Below are positions 19,535-31,107 of a DNA stretch of 64,000 bases, piece after piece. The notes under the pieces are model-generated. The model did no database searches. It saw only the letters and a list, made by a program, of their open reading frames with translations, and had not been told where the DNA came from. The position numbers were made by a program, and so were the translations under genes. The stretch spans positions 62,001 to 126,000 of the forward strand of contig JACYMD010000093.1 in the NCBI GenBank assembly GCA_015272215.1, in the 5' to 3' direction. How positions within the stretch are numbered: the stretch's first letter is position 1; the number at the start of each line of letters is the position of its first letter. This stretch comes from Rivularia sp. T60_A2020_040 (GTDB lineage: Bacteria > Cyanobacteriota > Cyanobacteriia > Cyanobacteriales > Nostocaceae).

Positions 19535-20761
19535 TTAAGATGGTTCTACCCAACGTCCATCGCCTTTGATCAAGTTTATCAACTCTTCTACACCTTTATC
19601 TTCAGGAACCTTTTTAATTTCCTCTCTTCCCCTGTAAAGTGATATGTAACCGGGAGTCTTGCCGACATAACCGTAATCCGCATCAGCCATTTCTCCGGGA
19701 CCGTTGACAATGCAACCCATAACTGCAATATCCAATCCCGTAAGATGACTAGTTGCTTGGCGGACTTTGTGTAACACTTCTTCTAAATTAAACAAAGTGC
19801 GACCGCAGGAAGGACAAGCGACATATTCCACCATGGTTTTCCGCAATCCCAAAGCCTGCAAAATACTATAGCAAACGGGAATTTCTTTTTCTGGTGCTTC
19901 GGTCAAAGATACGCGAATTGTATCGCCAATGCCGTCGGCGAGCAAGGTCGCGATGCCAGCAGTAGACTTAATTCGTCCGTATTCTCCATCTCCAGCTTCC
20001 GTAACCCCCAAATGCAAGGGATAATTCATACCTTCAGCATCCATCCGTTGTGCCATTAACCGATATGCAGCCAACATTACCGGCACTCGCGAAGCTTTCA
20101 GTGAAATTACGATATTGTGAAAATCCAAAGATTCACAAATGCGAATAAATTCCAGCGCCGATTCTACCATTCCTTCTGGAGTATCTCCATAAGTAAACAG
20201 CATTCGTTCGGCAAGGGAACCGTGATTAACTCCGATTCGCATCGCTTTTCCTTGGTCACGCAAGGAAATCACCAAAGGCTTGAGAGTTTCGGCAATTTTC
20301 TCGCCAATTTCGTCAAATTCAGTGGTTGTATATTCGGTTCTATTCAGATCGGGTTTTTCAAATACGTACAACCCCGGATTAATCCGTACTTTTTCAATAT
20401 GCTTGGCAACTTCCAGAGCAATTTTCATGCCGTTGTGATGTACATCGGCGACAATTGGTACATCTTGGTAAGTTTGCTTTAACTTTTGTTTAATTTCAGA
20501 TAAAGCTTTAGCATGAGCCATACTCGGTACGGTGACTCGGACAATTTCGCAGCCGATTTCATGTAAGCGACGAATACCAGCCACGGAACCGGCAATGTCC
20601 AAAGTATCCTCATTAATCATCGACTGTACCACAACGGGATACCCTCCCCCAATGGTGACATCTCCGATTCGTACAGGACGGGTTTTGCGCCGCTGAATGG
20701 TCGTTTCAAAAACGGGTGCAGTAGACGCGATATTAGTTGTTGGTGTTGGCAGGGTTTGCAT
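19535..20761 (-). CDS. ispG: 4-hydroxy-3-methylbut-2-enyl diphosphate synthase
   Basis: [44 protein letters not shown]...; CPSCGRTLF and GCIVNGPGE Fe-S motifs. Confidence 0.97.
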   Translation of the reverse strand: MQTLPTPTTNIASTAPVFETTIQRRKTRPVRIGDVTIGGGYPVVVQSMINEDTLDIAGSVAGIRRLHEIGCEIVRVTVPSMAHAKALSEIKQKLKQTYQDVPIVADVHHNGMKIALEVAKHIEKVRINPGLYVFEKPDLNRTEYTTTEFDEIGEKIAETLKPLVISLRDQGKAMRIGVNHGSLAERMLFTYGDTPEGMVESALEFIRICESLDFHNIVISLKASRVPVMLAAYRLMAQRMDAEGMNYPLHLGVTEAGDGEYGRIKSTAGIATLLADGIGDTIRVSLTEAPEKEIPVCYSILQALGLRKTMVEYVACPSCGRTLFNLEEVLHKVRQATSHLTGLDIAVMGCIVNGPGEMADADYGYVGKTPGYISLYRGREEIKKVPEDKGVEELINLIKGDGRWVEPS

Positions 20762-21113
20762 AACCTGTTTCAGTAAAATTCTGTAGCGAAGATATCAAAT
20801 TTTCAAACATTCTGTTCTTCAGATTGCCATAATTAAGCATGATTTGATGTTAAATTTCTTGGTAAAAAGCTAATAATTAGCATAAAGCAGCTTTATGAAC
20901 TTAGTTTATTGGGCAATAATCGCAATCGTCATATTAGTTAGGACATGATAATATTTTTTCCTGAAGGGAACTCTTAACAGGGAAATGTTCTAACAATTGT
21001 GGCTACCGCTATACATAGGTATAAACTATACATTAACCGCATGGAAATAGATAAATGAGTAAAAAAGTAAAAATAGGTAAAATTATAAGAATAATATCAA
21101 AAGAGGTTTTAAT

Positions 21114-21461
21114 GTGCCGAAAATTACTTTAGAAGTACCCGAAGAACTTTCTCAACAATTAGCAATCTTAGGTGATGAACGTCTTCTTGAATTACTAACT
21201 TTGAGCCTTCAGCAACCACCGTTAGCGGCTCATACTTATCGCTACATTTTAGATTTTCTGGCGACTAATCCTACTCCAGAAGAAATCGCTAATTTTCGTC
21301 CCACACCTGAAATGCAAACACGTTTGCGCCTTCTTTTAGAACGTAGTAAAGCTGGTGATATAACCGAGCAAGAACATATAGAGCTTGATGAATATGAGCG
21401 GATTGAGCATTTAGTCATTATGCTCAAAGCAGGCAAATTAAATAATATTAAAAGTAAATAA
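21114..21461 (+). CDS. Small hypothetical protein upstream of HNH nuclease (GTG start)
   Basis: MPKITLEVPEELSQQLAILGDERLLELLTLSLQQ...; stop codon overlaps next ATG by one base. Confidence 0.65.
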   Translation: MPKITLEVPEELSQQLAILGDERLLELLTLSLQQPPLAAHTYRYILDFLATNPTPEEIANFRPTPEMQTRLRLLLERSKAGDITEQEHIELDEYERIEHLVIMLKAGKLNNIKSK

Positions 21462-21853
21462 TGACCTACATTAGCACTGTTCTCCGTCGTCAGGTTGAAG
21501 AACGAGCAAATTACAGTTGTGAATATTGCTTACTTAGAGCAGACGTTGCTTTTTACTCCCATGAAGTAGACCATATAATCGCAGTAAAACATGGCGGTGC
21601 TACAAATGCAGAAAATTTAGCTTTCACTTGTTGGCGATGCAATCGTCATAAGGGAACAGATTTAGGCTCATTTGATCCACAAACGCAAGAATTCAGTTTT
21701 ATTTTTCATCCCCGTAAACAAAAGTGGGAAGAACACTTTGAAATAGAAAATATTAATATTCAAGGACTAACAGCAGAAGGACGAACAACTGTAAGGTTAC
21801 TTCAGTTAAATACTGATGAAAGAATTGCAGAAAGGCAAAGATTTTGGGAATGA
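21461..21853 (+). CDS. HNH endonuclease family protein
   Basis: CEYCLLRADVAFYSHEVDHIIAVKHGGATNAENLAFTCWRCNRHKG HNH/zinc motif. Confidence 0.9.
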   Translation: MTYISTVLRRQVEERANYSCEYCLLRADVAFYSHEVDHIIAVKHGGATNAENLAFTCWRCNRHKGTDLGSFDPQTQEFSFIFHPRKQKWEEHFEIENINIQGLTAEGRTTVRLLQLNTDERIAERQRFWE

Positions 21854-21955
21854 GAATTAATCAAATAATATTGGTTTTTAAACAGTTAATCTTCTGCCGG
21901 GAAATGAGTAATACCCATAAGATTAATATAATGTCAACGATAAAAAATCCTCAAA

Positions 21956-22954
21956 ATGAATCCTCAACTCCCCATTCCCCCCCACTTCAACCCCGCAAAA
22001 GTCGGTGAAATCTGGCGAGTACCTTATCAACAACGTGCCACCGAAGCAGCAGAATGGGCAAAACAACACGATATAAAACCAGCATCACAAGATCAAAACC
22101 GTATTTGTCTTTTATTAATCGATGTGCAAAACACCTTTTGTATACCTGAATTTGAATTATTTGTTGGTGGCAAGTCGGGGAAAGGTGCTGTTGAAGATAA
22201 CGGGCGTTTGTGTGAATTTATTTATCATAATTTGAGTAAAATTACTACAATCGTAGCGACGATGGATACTCATACTGCGATGCAAATTTTTCATCCGATA
22301 TTTTGGGTAAATTCCGCAGGAGAACATCCGATTCCTTCAGCTACCAACATTACTCCAGATGATATTGATCGAGGTAATTGGAAAGTTAATCCCGCAGTCA
22401 GTTACAGTTTGGGATATGAATACGAATTTTTAGAAAAACACGCTTACCACTACGTTCAGAAACTCACCGACAACGGTAAATATCCCCTCACTGTTTGGTC
22501 TTATCATTCCATGTTAGGGGGAATTGGTCATGCTTTAGTTTCGGCGGTGGAAGAAGCGATATTTTTTCACTCTATTGCTCGCAATTCTCAAGCGCAATTT
22601 GAAATCAAAGGGAATAATCCTTTAACTGAAAATTATTCTGTATTAAGTCCGGAAGTGTTACAAAGTTTTAATAATCGTTCCATTGCTCAAAAAAATACCC
22701 GTTTAATTAAACAACTTTTAGACTTTGATCGAGTTATAATCGCCGGACAAGCAAAAAGTCACTGTGTAGCTTGGACAATTGATGATTTGTTAACAGATAT
22801 TAAGCAAATAGATATTAATCTTGCCCAAAAAATTTATCTCCTCGAAGATTGTACATCCCCTGTAGTAATACCCGGAGTCGTGGATTACACTCAACAAGCA
22901 GATGCTGCATTTCAGAGATTTGCAGATGCGGGAATGCGGTTAATTAGGAGTTAG
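21956..22954 (+). CDS. Isochorismatase/nicotinamidase-like hydrolase
   Basis: [21 protein letters not shown]...[22 protein letters not shown]; cysteine hydrolase motifs. Confidence 0.85.
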   Translation: MNPQLPIPPHFNPAKVGEIWRVPYQQRATEAAEWAKQHDIKPASQDQNRICLLLIDVQNTFCIPEFELFVGGKSGKGAVEDNGRLCEFIYHNLSKITTIVATMDTHTAMQIFHPIFWVNSAGEHPIPSATNITPDDIDRGNWKVNPAVSYSLGYEYEFLEKHAYHYVQKLTDNGKYPLTVWSYHSMLGGIGHALVSAVEEAIFFHSIARNSQAQFEIKGNNPLTENYSVLSPEVLQSFNNRSIAQKNTRLIKQLLDFDRVIIAGQAKSHCVAWTIDDLLTDIKQIDINLAQKIYLLEDCTSPVVIPGVVDYTQQADAAFQRFADAGMRLIRS

Positions 22955-23072
22955 GAGTTAGTTTTGTAGAGACGTAGCAATGCTACGTCTGTACGGGAGT
23001 TAGGAGTTAGGAGTTTATTCCTTACCATCCCCCCATCCCCCATCCACTAACAACTATCCACCATCCACTAAC

Positions 23073-23972
23073 CTATTTTCCTACATACTCTTTCGGATCT
23101 TTCGCTACCCAACCTAGAGATGAACTGGAACGTATTTCAAAGTGAAGATGGGGTTGTTTGACTGTTGGTGTTCCTGTGGCTCCGACGGTTCCGATTAAGT
23201 CGTCTTTTGCTACTTCCTCGCCGACGCTAACTTTGATATCCTGAAGATGAGCATAGCGGCTTTGCAGTCCGTTGCTGTGGTTAATGATGACTAAGTTGCC
23301 GTAAGTACCTTGTTCTTGGGCTAATACGACTACTCCCTCACCAACTGCTTGTACCGAAGTACCTAGTGAGGCTGACAAGTCTATACCGCTGTGGAAGAAA
23401 ACATCACCGTTGGTTGGATTTATTTGCCATCCATAGGGGAAAGCTACAGTCGTATTTTCTGGTAACGGATACCCGGTTATTTTATTAGAATTAGAAATAT
23501 TATCGAGAATATTCGATTCTTCTGGAAGCGAATTTTCGAGTTTTTTCTTGAATTCTGGAACAAAAACGACTCTAGGGTTTTCTTGACAACCGTTGACTTC
23601 AAAAAGCGCATCGGCACGGATTTTGTGTTTTGCTGCTATTTCTCGTAAAGTTTGTCCGCTGGGTATTTTTTCTACAATGCCATCGTAGGGAGGAATAATT
23701 AAATTTTGACCTACAGTAACTTTACCGTTACGTATTGTAGGATTCATGCGGATAATAGTTGCAGAAGTAATATCATAGCGTTGAGCTATGGTTTGTAAAG
23801 TTTCTTCTGCTACTACTTGGTGACGTACAAAACGCTCTAAAGCTGGAGTCGGACAATTTCTTGCTTCTGTCTGCGCGGAAACTAAGTTAGGAAATGTAGA
23901 TATTATCCCCAATATACCGGCTAAACTAGAAAATAAGACTGAACAATCACGAAAGCTCATGTATATAAACAA
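23073..23972 (-). CDS. LysM-domain M23 peptidase
   Basis: Two LysM-like segments then HSGIDLSASLGTSVQAVGEGVVVLAQEQGTYGNLVIINHSNGLQSRYAHL...HLHFEIR. Confidence 0.93.
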   Translation of the reverse strand: MFIYMSFRDCSVLFSSLAGILGIISTFPNLVSAQTEARNCPTPALERFVRHQVVAEETLQTIAQRYDITSATIIRMNPTIRNGKVTVGQNLIIPPYDGIVEKIPSGQTLREIAAKHKIRADALFEVNGCQENPRVVFVPEFKKKLENSLPEESNILDNISNSNKITGYPLPENTTVAFPYGWQINPTNGDVFFHSGIDLSASLGTSVQAVGEGVVVLAQEQGTYGNLVIINHSNGLQSRYAHLQDIKVSVGEEVAKDDLIGTVGATGTPTVKQPHLHFEIRSSSSLGWVAKDPKEYVGK

Positions 23973-24453
23973 TGATAAGTTTATTTATTGATTATTTTAA
24001 ATATTTACTGAGGCACATTCCTTTAGTCGCTAACAGCTAATCCTTGCTAGTCAAAATTATTCTTGACAAAACAAAAGTTAACATGAAATAAAAAGAATAT
24101 TGATTGATCTTTTTTGATTTTTCATGAATTACTAGCAACGCGAAACTAATAGCTTATAGACTCCAAGGTTGAATGTTTCTTTGATGATAGCTGTTTTCGT
24201 AACAGTTGCGCCGAACACAATTAATAAGTTGATCATGGCGTAATTAGTACAATTAGCATTCCCCCAGATTAATTTTTCAAGTTAATCTTAGTCTTTTATT
24301 ATAAATCCCAAATTATCGGATTGATTGATTGCCATTAATCTTCATATTTAAAGCTATTTATTTTAACGTTTTTATCGTCAAATTTATCGGTCAACTGGTT
24401 TATAAGTTGATTAAACTTAGAAATTAGCATCTGCATTGCTGTCTTTGAGCGTT

Positions 24454-25665
24454 ATGGTTATGAAATTATCTGTAAAGCAACTGGCTGTTTCCCTTTCTTT
24501 ACTCGCAATTGGTGGTGGTGTAGGTTTATTTGCAAGTCGCTTTATCCTGCCACAAAATCGCTCTTTTAATGATTTCAAAAATGTCACAGTAGCTTTACCC
24601 CCAGAAACTGTGATCAACAATCCGATAGGAGTATCTGGTGGCGGCAATCAAGGCGGTGAAATGAACTTTATTGCTACCGCAGTCCAAAAAACTGGTTCTG
24701 CGGTAGTACGAATTAATGCTACTCGTAAAGTCGCAAATCCCATATCAGACGCATTAAAAAATCCTCTTCTACGTCGCTTTTTTGGAGAAGATGAACAACC
24801 ATTTCCCCAAGAAAGAATTGAGCGGGGTACAGGTTCTGGTTTTATCTTAAGTGATGATGGAAAATTACTCACTAATGCTCATGTAGTATCAGATACAGAT
24901 ACCGTACAGGTAACGCTCAAGGACGGTCGCACTTTTGAAGGTAAAGTGGTTGGGGTTGATAAAGTTACTGATGTGGCTGTTGTCAAGATTCCCGGTGATA
25001 AATTACCTAATGTGAAATTAGGCAGTTCTCGAAACTTGATTCCGGGGCAATGGGCGATAGCCATTGGCAATCCTTTGGGTTTAGATAATACTGTAACAAT
25101 TGGAATTATTAGCGCGACGGATCGAACTAGCGCTCAAGTAGGTGTTCCAGATAAGCGAGTTAGTTTTATCCAAACTGATGCTGCAATTAACCCAGGTAAT
25201 TCTGGGGGCCCTTTATTAAATTCACGAGGTGAAGTGATTGGGGTAAATACGGCGATTCGAGCCGATGCCCAAGGTTTGGGGTTTGCGATTCCCATCGAAA
25301 CTGCTGCTCGTATCGCTAATGAGTTGTTTTCCAAAGGAGAAGTCCAACATCCATTCCTCGGTATTGAAATGGTGGATTTAACTCCGACAAAAACAAAGCA
25401 AATCAATCAAGAAACATCACTGAAATTAAAGCAAGATACTGGTATTTTAGTTAGGAGAGTTACACAGAAATCCCCCGCAAAAAAAGCAGGATTGCTTCCT
25501 GGGGACATGATTGAAAAAATTAACAACCAAACTGTTAAAAGTTCTGCACAAGTCCAAAAAATAGTTGATTCTTCTACAGTGGGAGATATACTACAAATTC
25601 AAGTCAAAAGAGAAGGTAAACTAAAAACCTTTAAAGTTCAGTCTGGCGTTTATCCCCATGGTTAA
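24454..25665 (+). CDS. HtrA/HhoA-type trypsin-like serine protease with PDZ domain
   Basis: GSGFILSDDGKLLTNAHVVSDTDTV, DVAVVKI, TDAAINPGNSGGPLLNSRGEVIGVNTAI. Confidence 0.96.
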   Translation: MVMKLSVKQLAVSLSLLAIGGGVGLFASRFILPQNRSFNDFKNVTVALPPETVINNPIGVSGGGNQGGEMNFIATAVQKTGSAVVRINATRKVANPISDALKNPLLRRFFGEDEQPFPQERIERGTGSGFILSDDGKLLTNAHVVSDTDTVQVTLKDGRTFEGKVVGVDKVTDVAVVKIPGDKLPNVKLGSSRNLIPGQWAIAIGNPLGLDNTVTIGIISATDRTSAQVGVPDKRVSFIQTDAAINPGNSGGPLLNSRGEVIGVNTAIRADAQGLGFAIPIETAARIANELFSKGEVQHPFLGIEMVDLTPTKTKQINQETSLKLKQDTGILVRRVTQKSPAKKAGLLPGDMIEKINNQTVKSSAQVQKIVDSSTVGDILQIQVKREGKLKTFKVQSGVYPHG

Positions 25666-25810
25666 TTAAACAATTGAGAATGAACAATTGACAATTGATA
25701 ATTAACTTCTCACCAAAGGGTAGAGGATTTTCAATAATTAATTATTTGATTATTTGATTATTTGATTAATTATCAATTATTAATTATCAATTATCAATTA
25801 GTAGTTAATC

Positions 25811-26161
25811 CTATTTGTTAGTTAAATTATCCAAATTCATTCTTTGTTCCATTTGACGCAGAAAATATCCCGTCATCATTGCTGAAGCTAAGAGTCCAGC
25901 CAGATTATCCCTGTCTGTTGTCACTTGTACGTTAAAATTTGCTGGGGGTAGCATTCCCACAAGCCCTTGGACGTTTTGTGAAATGATTTGTTTAATTTCC
26001 GGGCTGACACACTGGGCTACCCTTGCTAAAACCTCCGGAGGTTGATTTTCAAGATATTTGAGCAACTGATTCGGATTTTCCTGAATGTTGTCAAAAATAT
26101 TTTGATTGGGGTGCTGCTCGAAGTTGTCGTTCAAAAAGTCTGGATCAAACACCATTGGCAA
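25811..26161 (-). CDS. DUF760-like conserved protein
   Basis: MPMVFDPDFLNDNFEQHPNQNIFDNIQENPNQLLKYLENQPPEVLARVAQCVSPEIKQIISQNVQGLVGMLP. Confidence 0.7.
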   Translation of the reverse strand: MPMVFDPDFLNDNFEQHPNQNIFDNIQENPNQLLKYLENQPPEVLARVAQCVSPEIKQIISQNVQGLVGMLPPANFNVQVTTDRDNLAGLLASAMMTGYFLRQMEQRMNLDNLTNK

Positions 26162-26354
26162 TTTCTTCGCTCTCGTTGCTAATTCTACTCTAAACCATAC
26201 TAAGAATATGAGACACCTTAACCCTGCTGGAATTTTAAGCTAGCTACATTTTTCTGTTTACAGCCATATAGAAGACTATATTGCAGGATTAATAAGTATT
26301 CTGGCTATTTTTGCTACTGGAATTAATTTTGTCTGAGATTATCCAGATTATTTT

Positions 26355-26900
26355 TCATGCGCTTTCCGCAGTTGCGGTAGTTGGGGACTCTAAATCTAAT
26401 TCGAGTTGTCGTTCCTTCTTAATATTAGAAAAAGGTTGGGGTAATTGATCTATTTGAAAATATTGATGAAATTTTGGAGTAACTTGCAGCGAAAATGAGC
26501 GAGAATCGCCACTACGTCGTTTACGGACAAAACCTTGTTCAACCAATTCCACCACGTGTTGATAAGCTCCTGAACCCCGCAAATTAATTAAATCGCTTTG
26601 CAGCATTGGACTATTAAGAGCAATTGCAGCCAAAGTCCTTAATGCTCCCACACCCAATTCCACAGGAATCAGCGTTTGCACCAATTCATGAAAATGCGAT
26701 CGCAATTGGAGACTGTAGCCCTGTGGGGTTTCTATAACTTCTAAAGCGCTATCTCGACGAGCATATTCATCAATTAATTCGATTATCCCTTCTTCTGCCG
26801 TAGCGCGATCGCACTTTGCCACAGCAGCTATTTCACCGATTAACAAAGGTTTTCCCTTCAGATACAAAATGGCTTCTATCTTTGATGCCTCTAAAGTCAT
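26355..26900 (-). CDS. scpB: Segregation and condensation protein B
   Basis: LEASKIEAILYLKGKPLLIGEIAAVAKCDRATAEEGIIELIDEYARRDSALEVIETPQGYSLQ. Confidence 0.88.
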   Translation of the reverse strand: MTLEASKIEAILYLKGKPLLIGEIAAVAKCDRATAEEGIIELIDEYARRDSALEVIETPQGYSLQLRSHFHELVQTLIPVELGVGALRTLAAIALNSPMLQSDLINLRGSGAYQHVVELVEQGFVRKRRSGDSRSFSLQVTPKFHQYFQIDQLPQPFSNIKKERQLELDLESPTTATAESA

Positions 26901-27009
26901 GAGTTCTTAATCCAAATTCAAGAGTTAATCGCAATGGACAATGCACAACTCAAGAAAACACACTGTTGGTAAGTTGGCACATACAATACCATTTTAGGAA
27001 AAAAAAGTC

Positions 27010-27136
27010 AATAAATAGGGAATAGGGAGTTAGGAGTTAGGAGTGAGGAGTTAGGAGTTAGGAGTTAGGAGTTAGCTTATTGCCCATCACCCATTACCCA
27101 TTACCAATTACCAATTACCAATTACCAATTACCCAT
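27010..27136. repeat. Heptanucleotide tandem arrays (GTTAGGA then ATTACC[C/A])
   Basis: ggagttaggagttaggagtgaggagttaggag...cccattacccattaccaattaccaattaccaatta. Confidence 0.9.
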
Positions 27137-27812
27137 TCCGACTTTTCAAAATAAATTCTGCGATCGCTAAATCTTGTGGAGTGGTAATTTTTAAATTAGT
27201 TTCTTCTCCTTGGACTATGGATACTTCTAATCCGCATTTTTCAAACAAAGCAGCATCGTCGGTGACTTGCCAAGCTTTGCTGACTGCTTCTGTATGACAT
27301 TGTGTTAATAACTTGACATCAAATCCTTGGGGTGTTTGTGCAGCCCATAATTGCCGTCGGTCGGGTGTTGATTGAACTATGTTATTATCGTTGACAATTT
27401 TAATCGTGTCTTTTACTGGAACTGCGGCAATCAAACCGTTAGTATGACCAAGAGTTTCGGCACACGAATCAAATAAATTTGGCGTGGCAAGGCATCTTGC
27501 TCCATCATGAATTAATACTTGTGAGGCAGAAGATGGCAATGCCCTCAAGCCATTGTAAACGGATTCTTGACGAGTAGAACCACCTTTAATTAATTCTACT
27601 GGTTTATTCAATTTCAACTGACCGATAATTTGCTCAAAGTCTTGCCAGTCATCCGGTTGAGAAATTATGCCAATCCAACTGATAGAATTGGCTGCTGTAG
27701 CTGCTTGGATAGTCCAGCTAATTACCGATTGTCCCAACAAATTTAACAGAAGTTTATTCCGATTACTATTCATTCTTCTACCGCTTCCGGCTGCGGGAAT
27801 TAATAAATACAC
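27129..27812 (-). CDS. ispD: 2-C-methyl-D-erythritol 4-phosphate cytidylyltransferase
   Basis: YLLIPAAGSGRRMNSNRNKLLLNLLGQSVISWTIQAA, LIHDGARCL. Confidence 0.96.
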   Translation of the reverse strand: MYLLIPAAGSGRRMNSNRNKLLLNLLGQSVISWTIQAATAANSISWIGIISQPDDWQDFEQIIGQLKLNKPVELIKGGSTRQESVYNGLRALPSSASQVLIHDGARCLATPNLFDSCAETLGHTNGLIAAVPVKDTIKIVNDNNIVQSTPDRRQLWAAQTPQGFDVKLLTQCHTEAVSKAWQVTDDAALFEKCGLEVSIVQGEETNLKITTPQDLAIAEFILKSRNG

Positions 27813-28043
27813 TTTGATAGTTCCTCGATTTCAATCAATAATATTTTTTAACCCACGTCGGAGTGGGAAAAGGTAGAGGAGGAAGAGTAAATTGTTCAAA
27901 ACTCCCTTCCTCTTAATTCCCGTACAGACGTAGCAATACGCCCCGTCTCTACAACAACTCCGGTGGTACTAACTTTTCTTGAATTGCGAATTGTCCCCTT
28001 ATCTTCCCCTAAAATAAATACCCAGTAAGCGTAAATAAATAAT

Positions 28044-28985
28044 ATGCGAATAGTAGCCCTTGTCCCTGGTGGAATAGGTGAACAAATTCTATTCTTTCCG
28101 ACTCTAGACAATCTCAAGCGGAAGTATAATACATCCCGTGTTGATGTGGTGTGTGAACCTTCCTCAAAGGCTACTTACCGAATAAGTAAGTCCGTAGACG
28201 AAGTGCTAGCCTTTGATTTTAAAGATCGTAATAGTATGGCTGATTGGGGTAACTTAATTGGTACAATTCGCGATCGTGAATATGATATCGCAATTACCCC
28301 ATCCCAAAGCTGGTTTACTGGTTTGATGCTCTGGTTGACTGGTATCAGCACGCGGGTTGGTTTTAAGGGAAATAGTTCTTTATTTTTTAATCGTGTAGTA
28401 TCCCAAAACACGCAGCAGTATGGGGCTTATATGTACCACGACTTGCTCCAAGGGTTGGGGATTAATTCTAGTTATCCCGAACTAGCAATCAATGTACCAA
28501 AACCAGATATTGAATGGGCAACTTCCGAACAATTGCGTTTAGAAGTTAAAGATACTGGCTATATTTTGGTTTGCGATGGTTCAGTTAATACTGATACTTC
28601 CTATCCCGCCAAACAATGGCTATCTGTCATTCACGACTTTAAAGAAAAGCAACCAGATATGCCCATAGTGGTTTTTTCTCAACTGGATAATCAAGATTTA
28701 CTAAGTACTCTCAAAGCAGCTATACCAGATATTAAAGAAATTTTCCCCGATAATATTGGTAAACTAGCAGCGGCAATCGCGGGGGCTAATTTAATGTTAT
28801 GTACTGATAGTGCGCCGATGCAACTTGCTGTGTTTTTAGAAACTTACACTATTGCTTTATTCGGCTCAACTGAACCCATGAAAGTATTGCCTCAAAGCGA
28901 TAAATTTGTTGCAATTAAATCAGATACCGGCATCATCGGGGATATCCAACCAGCAACCATTTTAGAAAAAATTTGGCAAGGTTAA
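28044..28985 (+). CDS. Glycosyltransferase family 9 (heptosyltransferase-like)
   Basis: MRIVALVPGGIGEQILFFPTLDNLKRKYNTSRVDVV...CTDSAPMQLAVFLETYTIALFGSTEP. Confidence 0.88.
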   Translation: MRIVALVPGGIGEQILFFPTLDNLKRKYNTSRVDVVCEPSSKATYRISKSVDEVLAFDFKDRNSMADWGNLIGTIRDREYDIAITPSQSWFTGLMLWLTGISTRVGFKGNSSLFFNRVVSQNTQQYGAYMYHDLLQGLGINSSYPELAINVPKPDIEWATSEQLRLEVKDTGYILVCDGSVNTDTSYPAKQWLSVIHDFKEKQPDMPIVVFSQLDNQDLLSTLKAAIPDIKEIFPDNIGKLAAAIAGANLMLCTDSAPMQLAVFLETYTIALFGSTEPMKVLPQSDKFVAIKSDTGIIGDIQPATILEKIWQG

Positions 28986-29038
28986 GGAGTTTTCCGATTC
29001 TGGGAAAGCCAAGAAAGGAAAGTTACGTATAACTATTG

Positions 29039-29077
29039 CAGCACCGGGTATGAATAAAAATACCTGGTGTGATTTTT
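29039..29077 (+). terminator. Rho-independent terminator candidate
   Basis: gcaccgggtatgaataaaaatacctggtgtgattttttt. Confidence 0.55.
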
Positions 29078-30178
29078 TTATCTATTTTCACAAGGAAGAA
29101 GTCGGGTTTCTCGAAGAAACCCGACTTCTCTATTGTTATGAAAAAAATATTAACTTTGTGATTTAAAATACAAACTAACTGAGGCAAATAATCAAATTAT
29201 TTATTTGTGAGTAAAGTCTTTTCGCGGAGTTTATTCGCAAAGGTTATTCTACCCAAAGCATAATTAATTTTTTGTTATCGGCAGGTTAATCATTAATTAA
29301 AATCGATACAATAATTTACGTTTTAAAATTATAAAATTATGTTTTAATAAATATCTATCAAAAAAAGGTTTGTATTGAAAAATACAACAAACAAACTTTT
29401 TGATAACCCGATTAGTTCAAGTAACTAAACTTTTTATAAGCAGTTTAATCAGAATCAAATGAGCGGGATCAAACAACTAAATGTATAAAATATAAATTTT
29501 AATAAATTAGCTTTATGCTTTGCCAGGTAAGGAATACCAGTTTCCAGGGGGTTACACCCCTCAACAAAAAAATCGAAGTATCTATTAAGCTATAAAGCCT
29601 AGTTCAAAGTTTATCTGTTGATTAAGTTTGTTTACTTAAAAACAAAACTTTGGTTTAGATAAATCCTAAATGTTAAACAGAATACATTTGATTAAATAAT
29701 TTAGTACAAGTAACAAAATGTTGTGTATAAGAGATGAATTTATTTCTCGGCTGTAAACCGCGTGCTACTTAAGTTAATCCGCTGTTGAGAAAAAAAATAG
29801 ATTTTTTTTTGGTCAGAATGTTAGTTCGATTTCATTTTGGGGAATGATAAATCAGAAGTTAAAAAAATGGCTTGCGGGCAGCCTAGAAGCCAAAAGTTAT
29901 CAGCAGTAGTGTAAGTAACTCGCTACCAAGCAGATGATTTGGTTTTGAAAGTTGGTGATAGTGGAGAAAACTTAATTAAGTTAATGTATCTCTACTATCA
30001 AAGCTAGTTTGTCATTTTTTTATTGAATCACTAAAAGTCTTTTGGCTTTTGAAGTTAACAGTTAGTTTGAAGTTTTGTAACCTTTATTGGTCAACATCTA
30101 TTAAGGAGTTGATTCAGACAGTTTATTGTTAGTAATCAATGGCAAATCAATTTACATATTTGAATGTAAACAAGGCAT

Positions 30179-30230
30179 TGATACAAACATTATTCTTTAT
30201 GAAATGATACAAACATTATTCCTTGTGAAA
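30179..30230. repeat. Two tandem 26-bp direct repeats upstream of the 254-aa ORF
   Basis: tgatacaaacattattctttatgaaa / tgatacaaacattattccttgtgaaa (2 mismatches). Confidence 0.85.
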
Positions 30231-30342
30231 GATGTACGAATGAAGGAAAAGCGATAAATTCTTTTTGCATGAACTTCTATCTAGCTGTTAAGTGGGTGAA
30301 ATCACCGCATTGAAATGATTAAGTAAATACGAGGAAAAAACA

Positions 30343-31107
30343 ATGGCGATTCGGTTACATAGTTTAGTTATTACTAAAAAACGTTATATCCAAGTAGAGA
30401 CTCAACTTCATCATCTCACAGGCATTTATAGAAAAATCATGCTTTCTTGCCAGAACATACCTTTATGGCAATTTTCCGATACAGAAAGTGCATATTTTGA
30501 AAGTGAAGAAGATGGAACTATTACTTTTTATCAATCTGTGAGTACAGATACAGCAAGCTCTGGGATTTGGACTTATATGATGTATGAATGTCCCGAAGGT
30601 GGAGAATGTGTATTTACAGACTCATCTTTTAGTACAAGCATTCAACCTTTAAAAGAATTATTTGCCGGTAAGAAATTGGAGAAATCCGCTGTAGATATTT
30701 ATGAATATTTACAATATAAATATAATGATCATGATTATTTAGATATTGAGATTCCGTCGAGTTGGAATAAATTAGTTGGAATCAAAATAGCCGATATGCT
30801 ATTGGAAGAATATAAAGCATTTAAATCGATATCTATTTTTGCACAAGGTGCAGGAAAGCGTTACACGCAAATAATTTTAGATGAATTTATCAAAGCTGGT
30901 GAGGAAGTTATCCAAAACGGCAAGAGATTAGAAGATTTTGAATCAGCCCAATACGATATTTTAAATAAAATTTATATTGATTATATGGCTAAATCGATTG
31001 TTGAATATAACGACTATCGCATTTGGCAATCAGCTTTACCAAGTAAATCCAAAGCTGTTGAGTATGCTTTTAATACTGCATTAAGTTTGATATCTCGTAT
31101 TCAGTAA
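30343..31107 (+). CDS. Hypothetical protein (254 aa), no recognised family
   Basis: Full ORF preceded by gaggaaaaaaca; no motif recognised. Confidence 0.7.
   Translation: MAIRLHSLVITKKRYIQVETQLHHLTGIYRKIMLSCQNIPLWQFSDTESAYFESEEDGTITFYQSVSTDTASSGIWTYMMYECPEGGECVFTDSSFSTSIQPLKELFAGKKLEKSAVDIYEYLQYKYNDHDYLDIEIPSSWNKLVGIKIADMLLEEYKAFKSISIFAQGAGKRYTQIILDEFIKAGEEVIQNGKRLEDFESAQYDILNKIYIDYMAKSIVEYNDYRIWQSALPSKSKAVEYAFNTALSLISRIQ

Noticed and set aside
20117-20482. 121-aa ORF antisense to ispG
   Set aside because: Shadow ORF over a highly conserved enzyme
29850-29905. Short ORF MINQKLKKWLAGSLEAKSYQQ considered as a peptide gene
   Set aside because: About 20 codons, no ribosome-binding site or maturation gene; chance occurrence likely in a long AT-rich gap
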